A stretch of DNA of 29,670 nt from Bacillota bacterium (lineage in GTDB: Bacteria > Bacillota_A > Clostridia > Lachnospirales > Lachnospiraceae), in contig JAEZTQ010000078.1 in the NCBI GenBank assembly GCA_023443625.1, positions 1 through 29,670 of the forward strand, written 5' to 3'. This document shows, piece by piece, positions 1 through 8,328 of the stretch; the first letter of the stretch is position 1; the number at the start of each line of letters is the position of its first letter. Under the pieces are notes generated by a model. It saw only the letters and a program-made list of their open reading frames with translations. It did not search any database and was not told the DNA's origin. A program made the position numbers and the translations under genes.

Positions 1-51
1 TTCTGCAATCATCGTTTTAAATTCATCTGTGTATGTTTTTCTTTTAGACAT
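1..51 (-). CDS. IS3-type transposase OrfA, N-terminal 17 residues (partial)
   Basis: The minus-strand frame starts with ATG at 51 and reads MSKRKTYTDEFKTMIAE before leaving the window. This matches the usual start of IS3-family OrfA (helix-turn-helix, 'KRKxYxxEFK' type). AAGGAAGG lies about 8 bases upstream of the ATG. OrfA normally binds the terminal repeats and makes the OrfAB transposase by frameshifting with OrfB; neither the rest of OrfA nor OrfB is visible. Family assignment rests on a very short stretch. Confidence 0.6.
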   Translation of the reverse strand, partial: MSKRKTYTDEFKTMIAE

Positions 52-108
52 TGTATGGACACTTCCTTCCTTATTTATTAGTATATAGAAAACCTTATTT
101 AGTGTCCA
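1..108 (-). mobile_element. IS3-like insertion sequence, 5' end only
   Basis: On the minus strand the sequence begins at about 108 with TGGACACTAAATAAGG, typical in style of the TG...CA terminal repeats of clostridial IS3-family elements. It then runs through a short leader with AAGGAAGG into a transposase start at 51. Only this end of the element is inside the window, so the opposite terminal repeat and any target duplication cannot be checked. Confidence 0.6.
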
Positions 109-203
109 TAGTTATATACTAACATCAAACATTATTTGAAGCAAATGAATTATTGACTGGGAGAATAACAATTTCTAAAGCTGAATAAATTTTAATTCGT
201 ATC

Positions 204-232
204 AACTATCAGTATTCCACTGATAGTTTTTT
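204..232 (+). terminator. Rho-independent terminator-like hairpin
   Basis: A perfect 10-bp stem (204-213 with 219-228) has a 5-base loop, ATTCC, and runs into a T tract. It lies just ahead of the gene at 256. Its parent gene is not visible; it may have been lost when the IS3-like element inserted. Confidence 0.6.
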
Positions 233-255
233 AAAAATTTATGGAGGGTTTGAGA

Positions 256-501
256 ATGAAAAGAGGTAACAGTATAACAAGAGAACAGTATAAGAACGTT
301 AAGAGAATGGATCATAAGCAGACGGAAACATTCATGGTAAACCTTTATAACGAGGGTTTTAATGATGGAAAACAGGCAGCAGATACAAAGAGGGTTAAGC
401 CGTCAGATATAGCGGTTGCTATTTCAGAGGTTAAAGGAATAGGCACAAAGAAAGCAGCCGAGTTCATGGCAGCAGTAAACGAATTATTTGTTAAAGGTTA
501 G
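256..501 (+). CDS. Small phage/mobile-element-type hypothetical protein (81 aa)
   Basis: The ATG at 256 is preferred over the in-frame ATG at 241 because GGAGG (243-247) lies 8 bases before it, which would put the ribosome site inside the longer version. The product is 81 residues, basic at the N-terminus, with no membrane segment. Residues near the C-terminus (SEVKGIGTKKAAEFMAAV) resemble a helix-hairpin-helix, a non-specific DNA-binding motif; this is a visual resemblance only. The gene is followed in the same frame by a remnant of a tyrosine recombinase, which suggests it belonged to an excisionase-to-integrase end of a prophage or integrative element. No specific function can be assigned. 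Confidence 0.65.
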   Translation: MKRGNSITREQYKNVKRMDHKQTETFMVNLYNEGFNDGKQAADTKRVKPSDIAVAISEVKGIGTKKAAEFMAAVNELFVKG

Positions 502-828
502 GAGGACAATACAAGGGCATTCAGAACCATATTAAGGCATCACAACAAAAACTTAAAACAGATTGAAGACGAAAAAGGAAAAATCCCCAAAGGTTCATAT
601 TACCTTCCGGTTATAAGATTATATGACGGTCGACATAGTTTTGCAACCAATACCATCATGAGCGATGAAGAAAACGAAAAAGTGATAAGTGAGATTATGG
701 GATCCAATGTTGAAACCATCATGAGAAATTATGTACACGTTGGTAAGACAATGCATCAAGCTACACTTACTAAGTATTCGAGTAAAATTTTTAATATTAA
801 AGATGCTCGTAAAAATAAACACGGATAA
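502..828 (+). pseudogene. Tyrosine recombinase (integrase), C-terminal catalytic remnant
   Basis: Directly after the stop at 501 the same frame stays open to a TAA at 826-828. It reads LPVIRLYDGRHSFATN, then MGSNVETIMRNYVHV, which matches the C-terminal core of phage integrases: the HxxR box (here YDGR), the LGH box (here MGS, histidine lost), and the nucleophilic tyrosine in RNYVHV. A GGAGG site at 501-505 exists but no start codon follows (ACA where an ATG would sit), and the N-terminal arm-binding and core-binding domains are missing. The fragment is therefore most likely inactive. It points toward the 3' end of tRNA-Glu at 946, the usual arrangement of an element inserted at a tRNA gene. 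Confidence 0.7.
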
Positions 829-880
829 TAAATATAACACGTTATCATAGAAAAATATAAAAAACTTAGAAAAATTTAAA

Positions 881-936
881 AATAAGCCACTTTCAAGAAC
901 CATTAAACGCTTGAAAGTGGCTTATTTACTTGATTT
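881..936. terminator. Bidirectional terminator between integrase remnant and tRNA-Glu
   Basis: A perfect 17-bp inverted repeat (881-897 with 910-926) has a 12-base loop. A-rich DNA lies on its left and a T run (933-939) on its right, so it can end transcripts from both the plus-strand integrase remnant and the minus-strand tRNA. Confidence 0.8.
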
Positions 937-945
937 TTTAATTAG

Positions 946-1017
946 CAGCTCGTACGGGAATCGAACCCGTGTTTCCGCCGTGAGAGGGCGGCGTCTTGAC
1001 CCCTTGACCAACGAGCC
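946..1017 (-). tRNA. tRNA-Glu (anticodon CTC)
   Basis: The minus strand folds as a cloverleaf. The acceptor GGCTCGT (1017-1011) pairs with ACGAGCT (953-947). The anticodon arm CCGCC/GGCGG encloses the loop CTCTCAC, giving anticodon CTC for GAG codons. The T arm contains GGGTTCGATTCCC. CCA is not encoded. The 3' end faces the integrase remnant. Confidence 0.93.
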
Positions 1018-1032
1018 TCAAGAACAATATTT

Positions 1033-1061
1033 ATAATATACTATCTTTGATAAAAAAGCAA
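1033..1061 (-). promoter_or_regulatory. Promoter of tRNA-Glu
   Basis: On the minus strand, a -35 TTGCTT (1061-1056) and a -10 TATTAT (1038-1033) are separated by 17 bases. The tRNA 5' end follows about 15 bases downstream. Confidence 0.65.
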
Positions 1062-1145
1062 GTGTTTTTTTATAATTTTTTCGAATTGTTTTACCAATTA
1101 AAACATTTTCGTAAAATCATGGTAAAAGAGTGGTGATATATAGAA

Positions 1146-1221
1146 ATAACCAGCGATATTATGAAATATTGACCATGAATATCCTTTCAGTATAAGTATA
1201 TTAAATAAAATCGCTGGTTAT
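1146..1221. repeat. 12-bp inverted repeat flanking a 52-bp AT-rich loop
   Basis: ATAACCAGCGAT (1146-1157) and ATCGCTGGTTAT (1210-1221) are perfect inverted repeats. They lie downstream of polC and upstream of the tRNA promoter. A T-rich stretch follows the stem on the minus strand, so it may act as a large-loop transcript end for the polC operon. It could equally be a small non-autonomous repeat element. Confidence 0.55.
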
Positions 1222-1223
1222 AG

Positions 1224-1291
1224 ACTTTAATATATTTGTTTTGAACTTTAATATATTTTTTATATATTTATTTAGGAACTTTAATATATTT
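1224..1291. repeat. Three direct copies of a 14-bp motif after polC
   Basis: ACTTTAATATATTT occurs exactly at 1224-1237, 1245-1258 and 1278-1291. The last copy overlaps the polC stop codon (1290-1292). The function is unknown; the AT-rich composition makes some repetition likely by chance, but three exact copies within 68 bases is notable. Confidence 0.7.
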
Positions 1292-4200
1292 AGGATAAGA
1301 AGTCCATCAGTGACATCTGGTTAGATAAAGGTAAATCTCCAAATAGCTTCATATTCGCCATATTGTCAACGACTGTTGAACTCACCTTACAACGAACCTT
1401 AAAATCATCTCTGGATAAGAATTTGCCCTGCTTCGCTGCTTCTACCACACCGTCCGCTGCCTTATCTCCAAGACCTTCAATGGTACTTAAAGCAGGCATT
1501 AGCTTTTCACCAATAATTTGAAAGGTATGGGCTTTTGCAGTATATATATCAAGGGGAACAAAATCAAAGCCTCTTGCATACATTTCCTGGACAATACGCA
1601 TATCCTTTAAGGTATCCTGCTCCTTCTTGGTTAAGGTATTACTCCTTCTCTTGTAATCAGCAAGATGCTCCTCTAATCTCTCTCTGCCAAGACACATCAA
1701 TTCATAGTTAAAGGCAGAGGCTCGGATACTAAAAAATGCAGCATAATAGGCCAAGGGATAATAAACCTTAAAGTAAGCAATACGAAAGGCCATCATAACA
1801 TAGGCAGCAGCATGTGCCTTGGGGAACATGTATTTGATCTGCTTACAGGACCAGATATACCAGTCGGGAACCCCTGCTTCCACCATAGCCTCTTCCATAT
1901 CCGGTGTCAACCCCTTACCCTTACGAACACTTTCCATGATCTTAAAGGCCTTACCTGGCTCTACCCCCGTTGCTATGAGATAAGTCATAATATCATCACG
2001 GGTACAGATTGCTGTGGTCAGAGTACATTTTTCGTTCTGTATCAGAGTCTGGGCATTATTAAGCCATACGTCCGTACCATGAGAAAGTCCTGAAATCCTT
2101 ACAAGATCAGAAAAGGATTTTGGTTTGGTATCCTTAACCATCTGCATAACGAAATCTGTACCAAACTCAGGAATACCTAGGCAGCCCAGCTCACAACCAT
2201 CCAAATCCTTCGGTGTGAGTTTTAGGGCACTAAGGTCATGAAACAGACTTAAGACCTTCTGATCATCCAGCCTTATCATCTTAGCATCCAAACCTGTCAA
2301 ATCCTCTAACATACGAATCATGGTAGGATCATCATGGCCAAGAATATCAAGCTTTAGAAGATTATGATCAATGGAGTGATAGTCAAAATGTGTGGTAATG
2401 GTCTTTGTGGTCATATCATTGGCCGGACGTTGTACTGGTGTAAAGGAGTAGATATTCTCTCCATGGGGCATAACAACAATTCCTCCGGGATGCTGTCCCG
2501 TAGTTCGTCTTACACCAACCAAACCTCCAATCATGCGCTCAATCTCACAATTACGTTTGTGTATTCCTCGTTCATCAAAATAATTCTTCACATAGCCAAA
2601 GGCAGTTTTCTCTGCAAGAGTACCGATGGTCCCTGCACGGAAGGTATGTCCCTTACCAAAGAGAACCTCTGTATATTCATGGGCTTTACTCTGATACTCA
2701 CCAGAGAAGTTAAGGTCGATATCAGGTTCCTTATCTCCATAGAAGCCCAAGAAGGTCTCAAAGGGTATATCATGCCCATCCTTGGCTAGAGGCTGCCCAC
2801 ATTCAGGACAGGAACGATCTGGCATATCACATCCAGAGCTTCCACCATATTTTTTAACCTCCTCTGAATCAAAGTCAGAGAAATAGCAATTAGGGCAATA
2901 ATAATGAGGAGCCAAAGGGTTAACCTCTGTTATCCCTGCCATGGTAGCTACAAAAGAGGAACCTACAGAACCACGGGAGCCTACAAGATAACCATCCTCA
3001 TTGGACTTCCAAACCAGCTTCTGGGCTATGATATACATAACTGCAAAGCCATTATTTATAATTGATTTTAATTCATGCTCTAAACGAGCTTCTACAGGTT
3101 TAGGCAGAGGGTTACCATACATGGAATGTGCCTTCTCATAGCAGATATTACGAAGATTTTCTTCTGAGTTAGGAAGTACAGGAGGACATTTATCCGGACG
3201 AACAGGAGAAATCTTCTCTATTCTATCTGCAATTACATTTGTATTCGTGATAACTACTTCTTCTGCTTTTGCTTTGCCCAGATAGGCAAATTCCTCAAGC
3301 ATCTCCTGCGTTGTGCGAAAATATAAGGGTGGCTGATTATCTGCATCCTTAAATCCCTTACCCGCCATAATTATCTTACGATAAATCTCCTCCTCAGGGT
3401 CAAGAAAATGCACATCACAGGTAGCAACCACTGGTTTATTAAATTCCTCACCAAGGGCCACTATCTTCTTGTTGATTTCAATTAAGTCCTCCTGGGATTT
3501 AATATCTCTTTCATCGCTTCTATCACTTCGGATTAAGAATTCATTATTACCTAAGGGCTGTATCTCAAGATAATCATAGAAATTCACCAGTCTTGCCAGT
3601 TGATCCTGAGATTTATTGGTCAGTATGGCTCGGTAAATCTCCCCAGCTTCACAAGCAGAACCTACGATAATACCCTCCCTGCATTCCATCAAAAGACTCT
3701 TTGGTACCTTCGGCCTTTTATTGTAATACTCCAGATGGGATAAGGATACCATTTTATAAAGGTTTACTCTTCCTATGTCATTTTGTGCAAGTAAAATGGC
3801 ATGATAAGCAGGAAGCTTACGGATTGCTTCCGTAGGTAGCTTTCCCAACTTATCTATATCTGCTATCTTAATGATTTCTCTTTCCTTTAGCATTGCACAG
3901 AATTTACAATATATCTGGGCCGTTGCTGCTGCATCATCCACTGCACGATGATGATTTTCTAAGGAAATATTTAATGCCTTGGCCACAATATTAAGCTTAT
4001 ATCTATTTAAGTCTGGGAGCAATATTCTAGCTAGTCCAACGGTATCAATCACCGTAAAATCCCTATCTATTTCCAGAAGTTCTGCATTTTTCTTAATAAA
4101 GCCAACATCAAAGGATGCATTATGAGCAACCAGGGCACAGCCCTCACAGAAGTCAAGAAACTCTGGCAATACTTCTTCAATCTTAGGTGCATTAATAACC

Positions 4201-5765
4201 ATATCATCGTTGATAGAGGTCAGCTGTTCTATTTCATAGGGAATTGGCACCTCTGGGTTAACAAAGGTACTATACTTGTCCATAATTTGGCCGTCTTTTA
4301 TTTTCACTGCACCAATTTCAATAATCTTATCCTTATTCTGACTAAAACCAGTGGTTTCTATGTCAAAAATGACGGTCATATCATCAAGGCTCTGATCCTT
4401 TGGATTTATAACGATTTCCTTGATATCATCAACTAAATAAGCCTCCATGCCATAGATGATTTTAAACTCTTTGGCACGCTTCTGCTCCTCTTCATCAGCA
4501 AAGGACTTAGGATTTAAAGTATGATTTGCTTCAGGGAAGGATTGCACTACTCCATGGTCAGTTATTGCTACAGCCTTATGCCCCCAAGCGAAAGCTCTTT
4601 TAATAAGGGTCTTAACATCTACTACAGAGTCCATATCACTCATCATAGTATGGGCGTGAAGCTCCACCCTTTTTTCCTTAGCCTGGTCATCTCTTGCAAC
4701 AGTAAAATCACTGCTCATCTTAATACCAACGACTGAGCCAATGGTAATATCTCTTTCGTAAGTATCCATCTGAGCAATCCCTTTCAAAGTAAAGAAGCTG
4801 CCAGGCTTTAAAACCGATACTATCTCATCTACTTCAATGGTTTTTGCATATAATTTTACCTTAATAGAATCTGTAAAATCCGTCAGGATAAAGGTAATGA
4901 TACTTTTCTCATTGCTGATGGTTCGATTATCAGGTTTAATTAATTTACCCCGGATAACCACCTCTCCTATTTCCGCATTAATGTCACAAATCGGCATACT
5001 GCTACCTTCAAAGTTTCTTCCATAAATAAGGGAAGGATCACTAGGTAACTTACGATAACTGCCCCTTCCCTTCTCATAGGCACTCCTAGCCCCGCTTGTC
5101 TTAATAGGTGCTGGTTTGGGTGCTTCGGGAGTTGTTAGCTTCCCTACATCTGTAGTCGCACTTTCCATAGTAGGAGGTTTATTATTACTTTCATCCTCCT
5201 CACTCTCACGAATACTATTCTTATGAAATCCTTCCCTGTATTCCTCCTGCCAAATATCTGTTTTATCCTTGGCTTCTATATAATCAAGGAGAACATGCAC
5301 TGTGTAATTAAATCTTTCTTGGAACATGGTCTCAAGGTAATCCTTAAGTCTTGTCATTCTTTCTTTCACAACACAGCTTGCTGTTACACTTATGGTCATG
5401 GTTAGACCATCAATACTTACTTGGGCATTCTCAAAGATATGATGGGTAACAACACTTTCTTCCTTCAATTCCTCCAAAATGCTTTCTTTATAAATGGAAT
5501 ACAGATTCTCAAGGGTATATTGAGCAGATAATTCAAACTCCGGCTTGATAATTGCCTTGTTTCCCGTATGTAAAAAGAGCTGCCGTGTAAGCAGTTCTTC
5601 CATTTTCTTTATATTCTGTCTGCTAATCAGGTGATTACTTCTTATGCATACATATAGCTTCTTTGTCTGCTTAGAAGCCAGAACCTTTACCACATCCACT
5701 TCGTGATAAAGCTTCTTTAACTCCTGATTAGCTGATATTTTATCAAAGGCTTTAAAAAACAGCAT
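1290..5765 (-). CDS. polC: DNA polymerase III subunit alpha, Gram-positive PolC type
   Basis: Replicative polymerase of Firmicutes with built-in proofreading. I place the start at the ATG at 5765 (1491 aa), because GGAGA lies 6-8 bases ahead; a TTG at 5786 would add seven residues but has no ribosome site. In residues of the longer version, the order is: N-terminal domain (about 1-190), acidic linker, OB fold (about 270-350), PHP domain from about 373 (ELHAHTMMSDMDS, AITDHG), DnaQ-type 3'-5' exonuclease starting at 475 (DIETTG, later VAHNASFD and HHRAVDDA), then the polymerase. The exonuclease is inserted in the PHP region, the hallmark of PolC as opposed to DnaE. The polymerase palm shows PDIDLNFSGEY and KLDILGHDDPT; a zinc-finger-like CPNC...CPEC lies just before it. 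A helix-hairpin-helix (IEGLGDKAADG) is near the C-terminus. Length is close to Bacillus PolC. Last gene of the housekeeping cluster, 78 bases after ispG. Confidence 0.98.
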   Translation of the reverse strand: MLFFKAFDKISANQELKKLYHEVDVVKVLASKQTKKLYVCIRSNHLISRQNIKKMEELLTRQLFLHTGNKAIIKPEFELSAQYTLENLYSIYKESILEELKEESVVTHHIFENAQVSIDGLTMTISVTASCVVKERMTRLKDYLETMFQERFNYTVHVLLDYIEAKDKTDIWQEEYREGFHKNSIRESEEDESNNKPPTMESATTDVGKLTTPEAPKPAPIKTSGARSAYEKGRGSYRKLPSDPSLIYGRNFEGSSMPICDINAEIGEVVIRGKLIKPDNRTISNEKSIITFILTDFTDSIKVKLYAKTIEVDEIVSVLKPGSFFTLKGIAQMDTYERDITIGSVVGIKMSSDFTVARDDQAKEKRVELHAHTMMSDMDSVVDVKTLIKRAFAWGHKAVAITDHGVVQSFPEANHTLNPKSFADEEEQKRAKEFKIIYGMEAYLVDDIKEIVINPKDQSLDDMTVIFDIETTGFSQNKDKIIEIGAVKIKDGQIMDKYSTFVNPEVPIPYEIEQLTSINDDMVINAPKIEEVLPEFLDFCEGCALVAHNASFDVGFIKKNAELLEIDRDFTVIDTVGLARILLPDLNRYKLNIVAKALNISLENHHRAVDDAAATAQIYCKFCAMLKEREIIKIADIDKLGKLPTEAIRKLPAYHAILLAQNDIGRVNLYKMVSLSHLEYYNKRPKVPKSLLMECREGIIVGSACEAGEIYRAILTNKSQDQLARLVNFYDYLEIQPLGNNEFLIRSDRSDERDIKSQEDLIEINKKIVALGEEFNKPVVATCDVHFLDPEEEIYRKIIMAGKGFKDADNQPPLYFRTTQEMLEEFAYLGKAKAEEVVITNTNVIADRIEKISPVRPDKCPPVLPNSEENLRNICYEKAHSMYGNPLPKPVEARLEHELKSIINNGFAVMYIIAQKLVWKSNEDGYLVGSRGSVGSSFVATMAGITEVNPLAPHYYCPNCYFSDFDSEEVKKYGGSSGCDMPDRSCPECGQPLAKDGHDIPFETFLGFYGDKEPDIDLNFSGEYQSKAHEYTEVLFGKGHTFRAGTIGTLAEKTAFGYVKNYFDERGIHKRNCEIERMIGGLVGVRRTTGQHPGGIVVMPHGENIYSFTPVQRPANDMTTKTITTHFDYHSIDHNLLKLDILGHDDPTMIRMLEDLTGLDAKMIRLDDQKVLSLFHDLSALKLTPKDLDGCELGCLGIPEFGTDFVMQMVKDTKPKSFSDLVRISGLSHGTDVWLNNAQTLIQNEKCTLTTAICTRDDIMTYLIATGVEPGKAFKIMESVRKGKGLTPDMEEAMVEAGVPDWYIWSCKQIKYMFPKAHAAAYVMMAFRIAYFKVYYPLAYYAAFFSIRASAFNYELMCLGRERLEEHLADYKRRSNTLTKKEQDTLKDMRIVQEMYARGFDFVPLDIYTAKAHTFQIIGEKLMPALSTIEGLGDKAADGVVEAAKQGKFLSRDDFKVRCKVSSTVVDNMANMKLFGDLPLSNQMSLMDFLS

Positions 5766-5843
5766 ATTAATTCTCCATTCTAACAAAAGACCCGCTAATG
5801 GCTTTCATTTGAATTGCCCTATATTCTAAGACACCTAACTCAT

Positions 5844-6899
5844 CTAATCATTCCAGCGAAGAAGTTCTTCTCTTAATTCCCTAAGGAGGTTATCTTCAGG
5901 AACCTTTCTAATCACTTGACCTTTCTTGATAATGAGTCCTTCTCCTATTCCGCCTGCAATTCCAATGTCTGCTTCTTTCGCTTCTCCAGGACCGTTGACT
6001 GCACAGCCCATGACTGCCACCTTAATATCCAGATCCATATCTGCAACCATTTCTTCAACTTCTGTTGCCAGCTTTATTAAATCTATCTGTGTTCTTCCAC
6101 AGGTAGGACAAGATACTATCTCCACGCCACCTTGACGGAGACCTAAGGTTTTAAGAATCATCTTAGCTGATTTTATTTCCTCTACTGGATCTCCTGTTAA
6201 GGATACTCTGATGGTATCTCCTATTCCCTGATACAGTATAATACCTAAGCCCAGGGCGGATTTAATATTGCCTCCCGTTATAGTGCCCGCTTCTGTGATA
6301 CCTACATGAAGAGGATATCTAGTCTGCGGTGCTATTAGCTCATGGGCTTTGACACACATCATCACATCCGAGGATTTAATACTGATTACCAACTGATCAT
6401 AATCCATATCTTCAATTCTTTTTACCTTATCCAAAGCACTCTCTACAAGTCCCTGGGCAGTAACATGGCCATATTTTGCAATGATATCCTTTTCAAGAGA
6501 ACCGCTGTTAACACCCACACGAATGGGAATATTTCTCTCCTTGGCAACACTTACTACGGCCTTTAACTTCTCCTGGCCGCCAATATTACCAGGGTTTATT
6601 CTGATTTTATCCGCACCATTTTCCATGGCAGCAATTGCTAGTCGATAGTCAAAATGAATGTCCGCTACCAGAGGAATACTTATACCCTTTTTAATCTCAG
6701 AAAGAGCAGCCGCTGCCTCAAGATTAGGAACAGTACAGCGAACTATTTCACAGCCAGCTTTCGTTAGTCTGTGAATCTGTTCTAGAGTTGCCTTAACATC
6801 CTGTGTTTTTGTATTGGTCATGGACTGAATCAATATGGGATTTCCGCCGCCAATGACTCTGTCCCCTATTTGTATTACCTTAGTATTCTCACGAAACAT
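5844..6899 (-). CDS. ispG: 4-hydroxy-3-methylbut-2-en-1-yl diphosphate synthase (IspG/GcpE)
   Basis: Catalyses the penultimate step of the MEP isoprenoid pathway, reductive ring opening of MEcPP to HMBPP, using a [4Fe-4S] cluster. The 351-residue product begins with the family's TIM-barrel sequence (GGGNPILIQSMTNT). It carries the cluster ligands C264 and C267 in SCPTCGRTQ and C299 in MGCAVNGPGEA, with the fourth ligand Glu in NGPGEA. This is the short bacterial form without the extra domain seen in plants. A GAGG lies very close to the ATG, with GGAAAGG further upstream. It sits between rseP and polC, 93 bases after rseP. With dxr two genes upstream, two steps of the same pathway are encoded in this operon. 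Confidence 0.97.
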   Translation of the reverse strand: MFRENTKVIQIGDRVIGGGNPILIQSMTNTKTQDVKATLEQIHRLTKAGCEIVRCTVPNLEAAAALSEIKKGISIPLVADIHFDYRLAIAAMENGADKIRINPGNIGGQEKLKAVVSVAKERNIPIRVGVNSGSLEKDIIAKYGHVTAQGLVESALDKVKRIEDMDYDQLVISIKSSDVMMCVKAHELIAPQTRYPLHVGITEAGTITGGNIKSALGLGIILYQGIGDTIRVSLTGDPVEEIKSAKMILKTLGLRQGGVEIVSCPTCGRTQIDLIKLATEVEEMVADMDLDIKVAVMGCAVNGPGEAKEADIGIAGGIGEGLIIKKGQVIRKVPEDNLLRELREELLRWND

Positions 6900-6992
6900 A
6901 ACCTCACAGCCTTTCCATATATAATTATCATTTCACCTTTCACAATCCAAGGCAAAAAGGAAAAATTTATCTTACTAGGTATATCATTGTCA

Positions 6993-8288
6993 CTATCCTA
7001 TAATATTACGAATGTCATTAAACATGACAAATACCATCAAAAGCATTAACAGCGCCATACCAACCATGTGAACCATGGCTTCTTTTTCCTTTGGTACAGG
7101 TTTCCTTCTTATTGCTTCGATAATCAAAAATACCAATCTACCCCCATCTAATGCCGGCAAAGGAAGAAGATTCATCACACCTAGATTTGCACTAATTAAT
7201 ATGCTAAAATCAATAAGGCTTAAGGCCATAATACGGAATCCATATTCCTTTGATTCTGTTACAATATCACCAACGTAATCAACAAGACCCACCGGTCCTG
7301 CGATCTCCTTGAAGCTTACTTTACCGGTAACCAGGTATAGTACACTCTTTAAGGTGTTCACCATATTAAACTTCAGTTCACTGAAGCTATATTTCACTAC
7401 TTCAAAAGCTGAAACCTTCTCACGGTATTGATTATAAGTGAACCCCATACTATAGCCGCTGCTTACCAGTTTAGGAATTACCTTCACAGTAATGGGATCT
7501 CCACTTCCACCTTTTAGATAAGTGACGGAGACCTCCTTCTCTGATAAAGGATTCTTGATTATATAGTCCTGTAATTCCTCTCCTGATGCAATTGCTGTCC
7601 CATCCAATCCCACAATTACGTCTCCCACTAAAAGACCTGCATTGGCTAAAGGATAGTCCTGGGCAATGATTTCTATTACTGCTTTTTGACTATTTCTAGT
7701 ATAATTGAATCCTAACTGATAGATATCTGTCCAGTTTGGAATAAGGGTGGTTTTGTTTTCTTTACCAGCTCTTAAAAATGTAATCTCTACAGGCTCTTCG
7801 GATACGGGATTAAAGTAATAATGGTAGGTTACTTCACGCCCAAAATTAATGGTAGAGCCATCTATATTAGTAATTAGATCTCCTTTTTGAAGCTTACCCT
7901 CTGCTGAGCTACCACTTTTGATATCCGTTATATAAGGTTTATCAACACCTGCATTACCAAGTAGTATTAATGCTAATATATAGGCAAATACAAAATTAAA
8001 GAAAGCTCCCGCAAAGATTACAGAAAATCTTGCCCATACTCCCTTTTTATGAAAAGCTCCTTCATCTTCAATGGTCTCATCTTCACCTAGCATCATACAA
8101 GAGCCGCCAATTGGTAAAAGTTTTAAGGAATACCTCGTTCCATTACGGACAAAGCTTAACAATCTGGGGCCCATACCCATAGAAAATTCCGTTACAGTAA
8201 TTCCATTCTTCTTAGCAAGGAGAAAATGTCCCAGCTCATGTACAATAACAATAACTCCCAATATTAATAACGCTACAATTATATTCAT
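6993..8288 (-). CDS. rseP: Site-2 intramembrane zinc metalloprotease RseP/RasP
   Basis: Membrane protease that cleaves anti-sigma factors and signal-peptide remnants within the bilayer. The 431-residue product starts with a hydrophobic segment carrying the zinc site HELGH (residues 17-21). The conserved second metal-binding segment near the C-terminus reads NLLPLPALDGGRL. Between them lie hydrophobic segments and two PDZ-like stretches (around DKPYITDIKSGSSAEGKLQKGD and AGLLVGDVIVGLDG), where many Firmicutes homologues have one. AAAGGA is about 13 bases from the ATG, rather far. The gene follows dxr by 40 bases, the normal arrangement in this cluster. Confidence 0.95.
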   Translation of the reverse strand: MNIIVALLILGVIVIVHELGHFLLAKKNGITVTEFSMGMGPRLLSFVRNGTRYSLKLLPIGGSCMMLGEDETIEDEGAFHKKGVWARFSVIFAGAFFNFVFAYILALILLGNAGVDKPYITDIKSGSSAEGKLQKGDLITNIDGSTINFGREVTYHYYFNPVSEEPVEITFLRAGKENKTTLIPNWTDIYQLGFNYTRNSQKAVIEIIAQDYPLANAGLLVGDVIVGLDGTAIASGEELQDYIIKNPLSEKEVSVTYLKGGSGDPITVKVIPKLVSSGYSMGFTYNQYREKVSAFEVVKYSFSELKFNMVNTLKSVLYLVTGKVSFKEIAGPVGLVDYVGDIVTESKEYGFRIMALSLIDFSILISANLGVMNLLPLPALDGGRLVFLIIEAIRRKPVPKEKEAMVHMVGMALLMLLMVFVMFNDIRNIIG

Positions 8289-8328
8289 ATTGTAATTTCT
8301 ATCCTTTCCGGTTATCTAAAAACTCCTT

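Noticed and set aside
241..255. Upstream ATG for the small phage-type gene
   Set aside because: Its first codons contain the GGAGG that serves the ATG at 256.
619..903. 94-residue minus-strand frame opposite the integrase remnant
   Set aside because: Phe/Ile-rich antisense of the recombinase frame, and it runs into the terminator stem; the plus-strand reading matches a known family.
2364..2789. 141-residue plus-strand frame within polC
   Set aside because: Antisense shadow of the PolC polymerase domain; no ribosome site and no domain.
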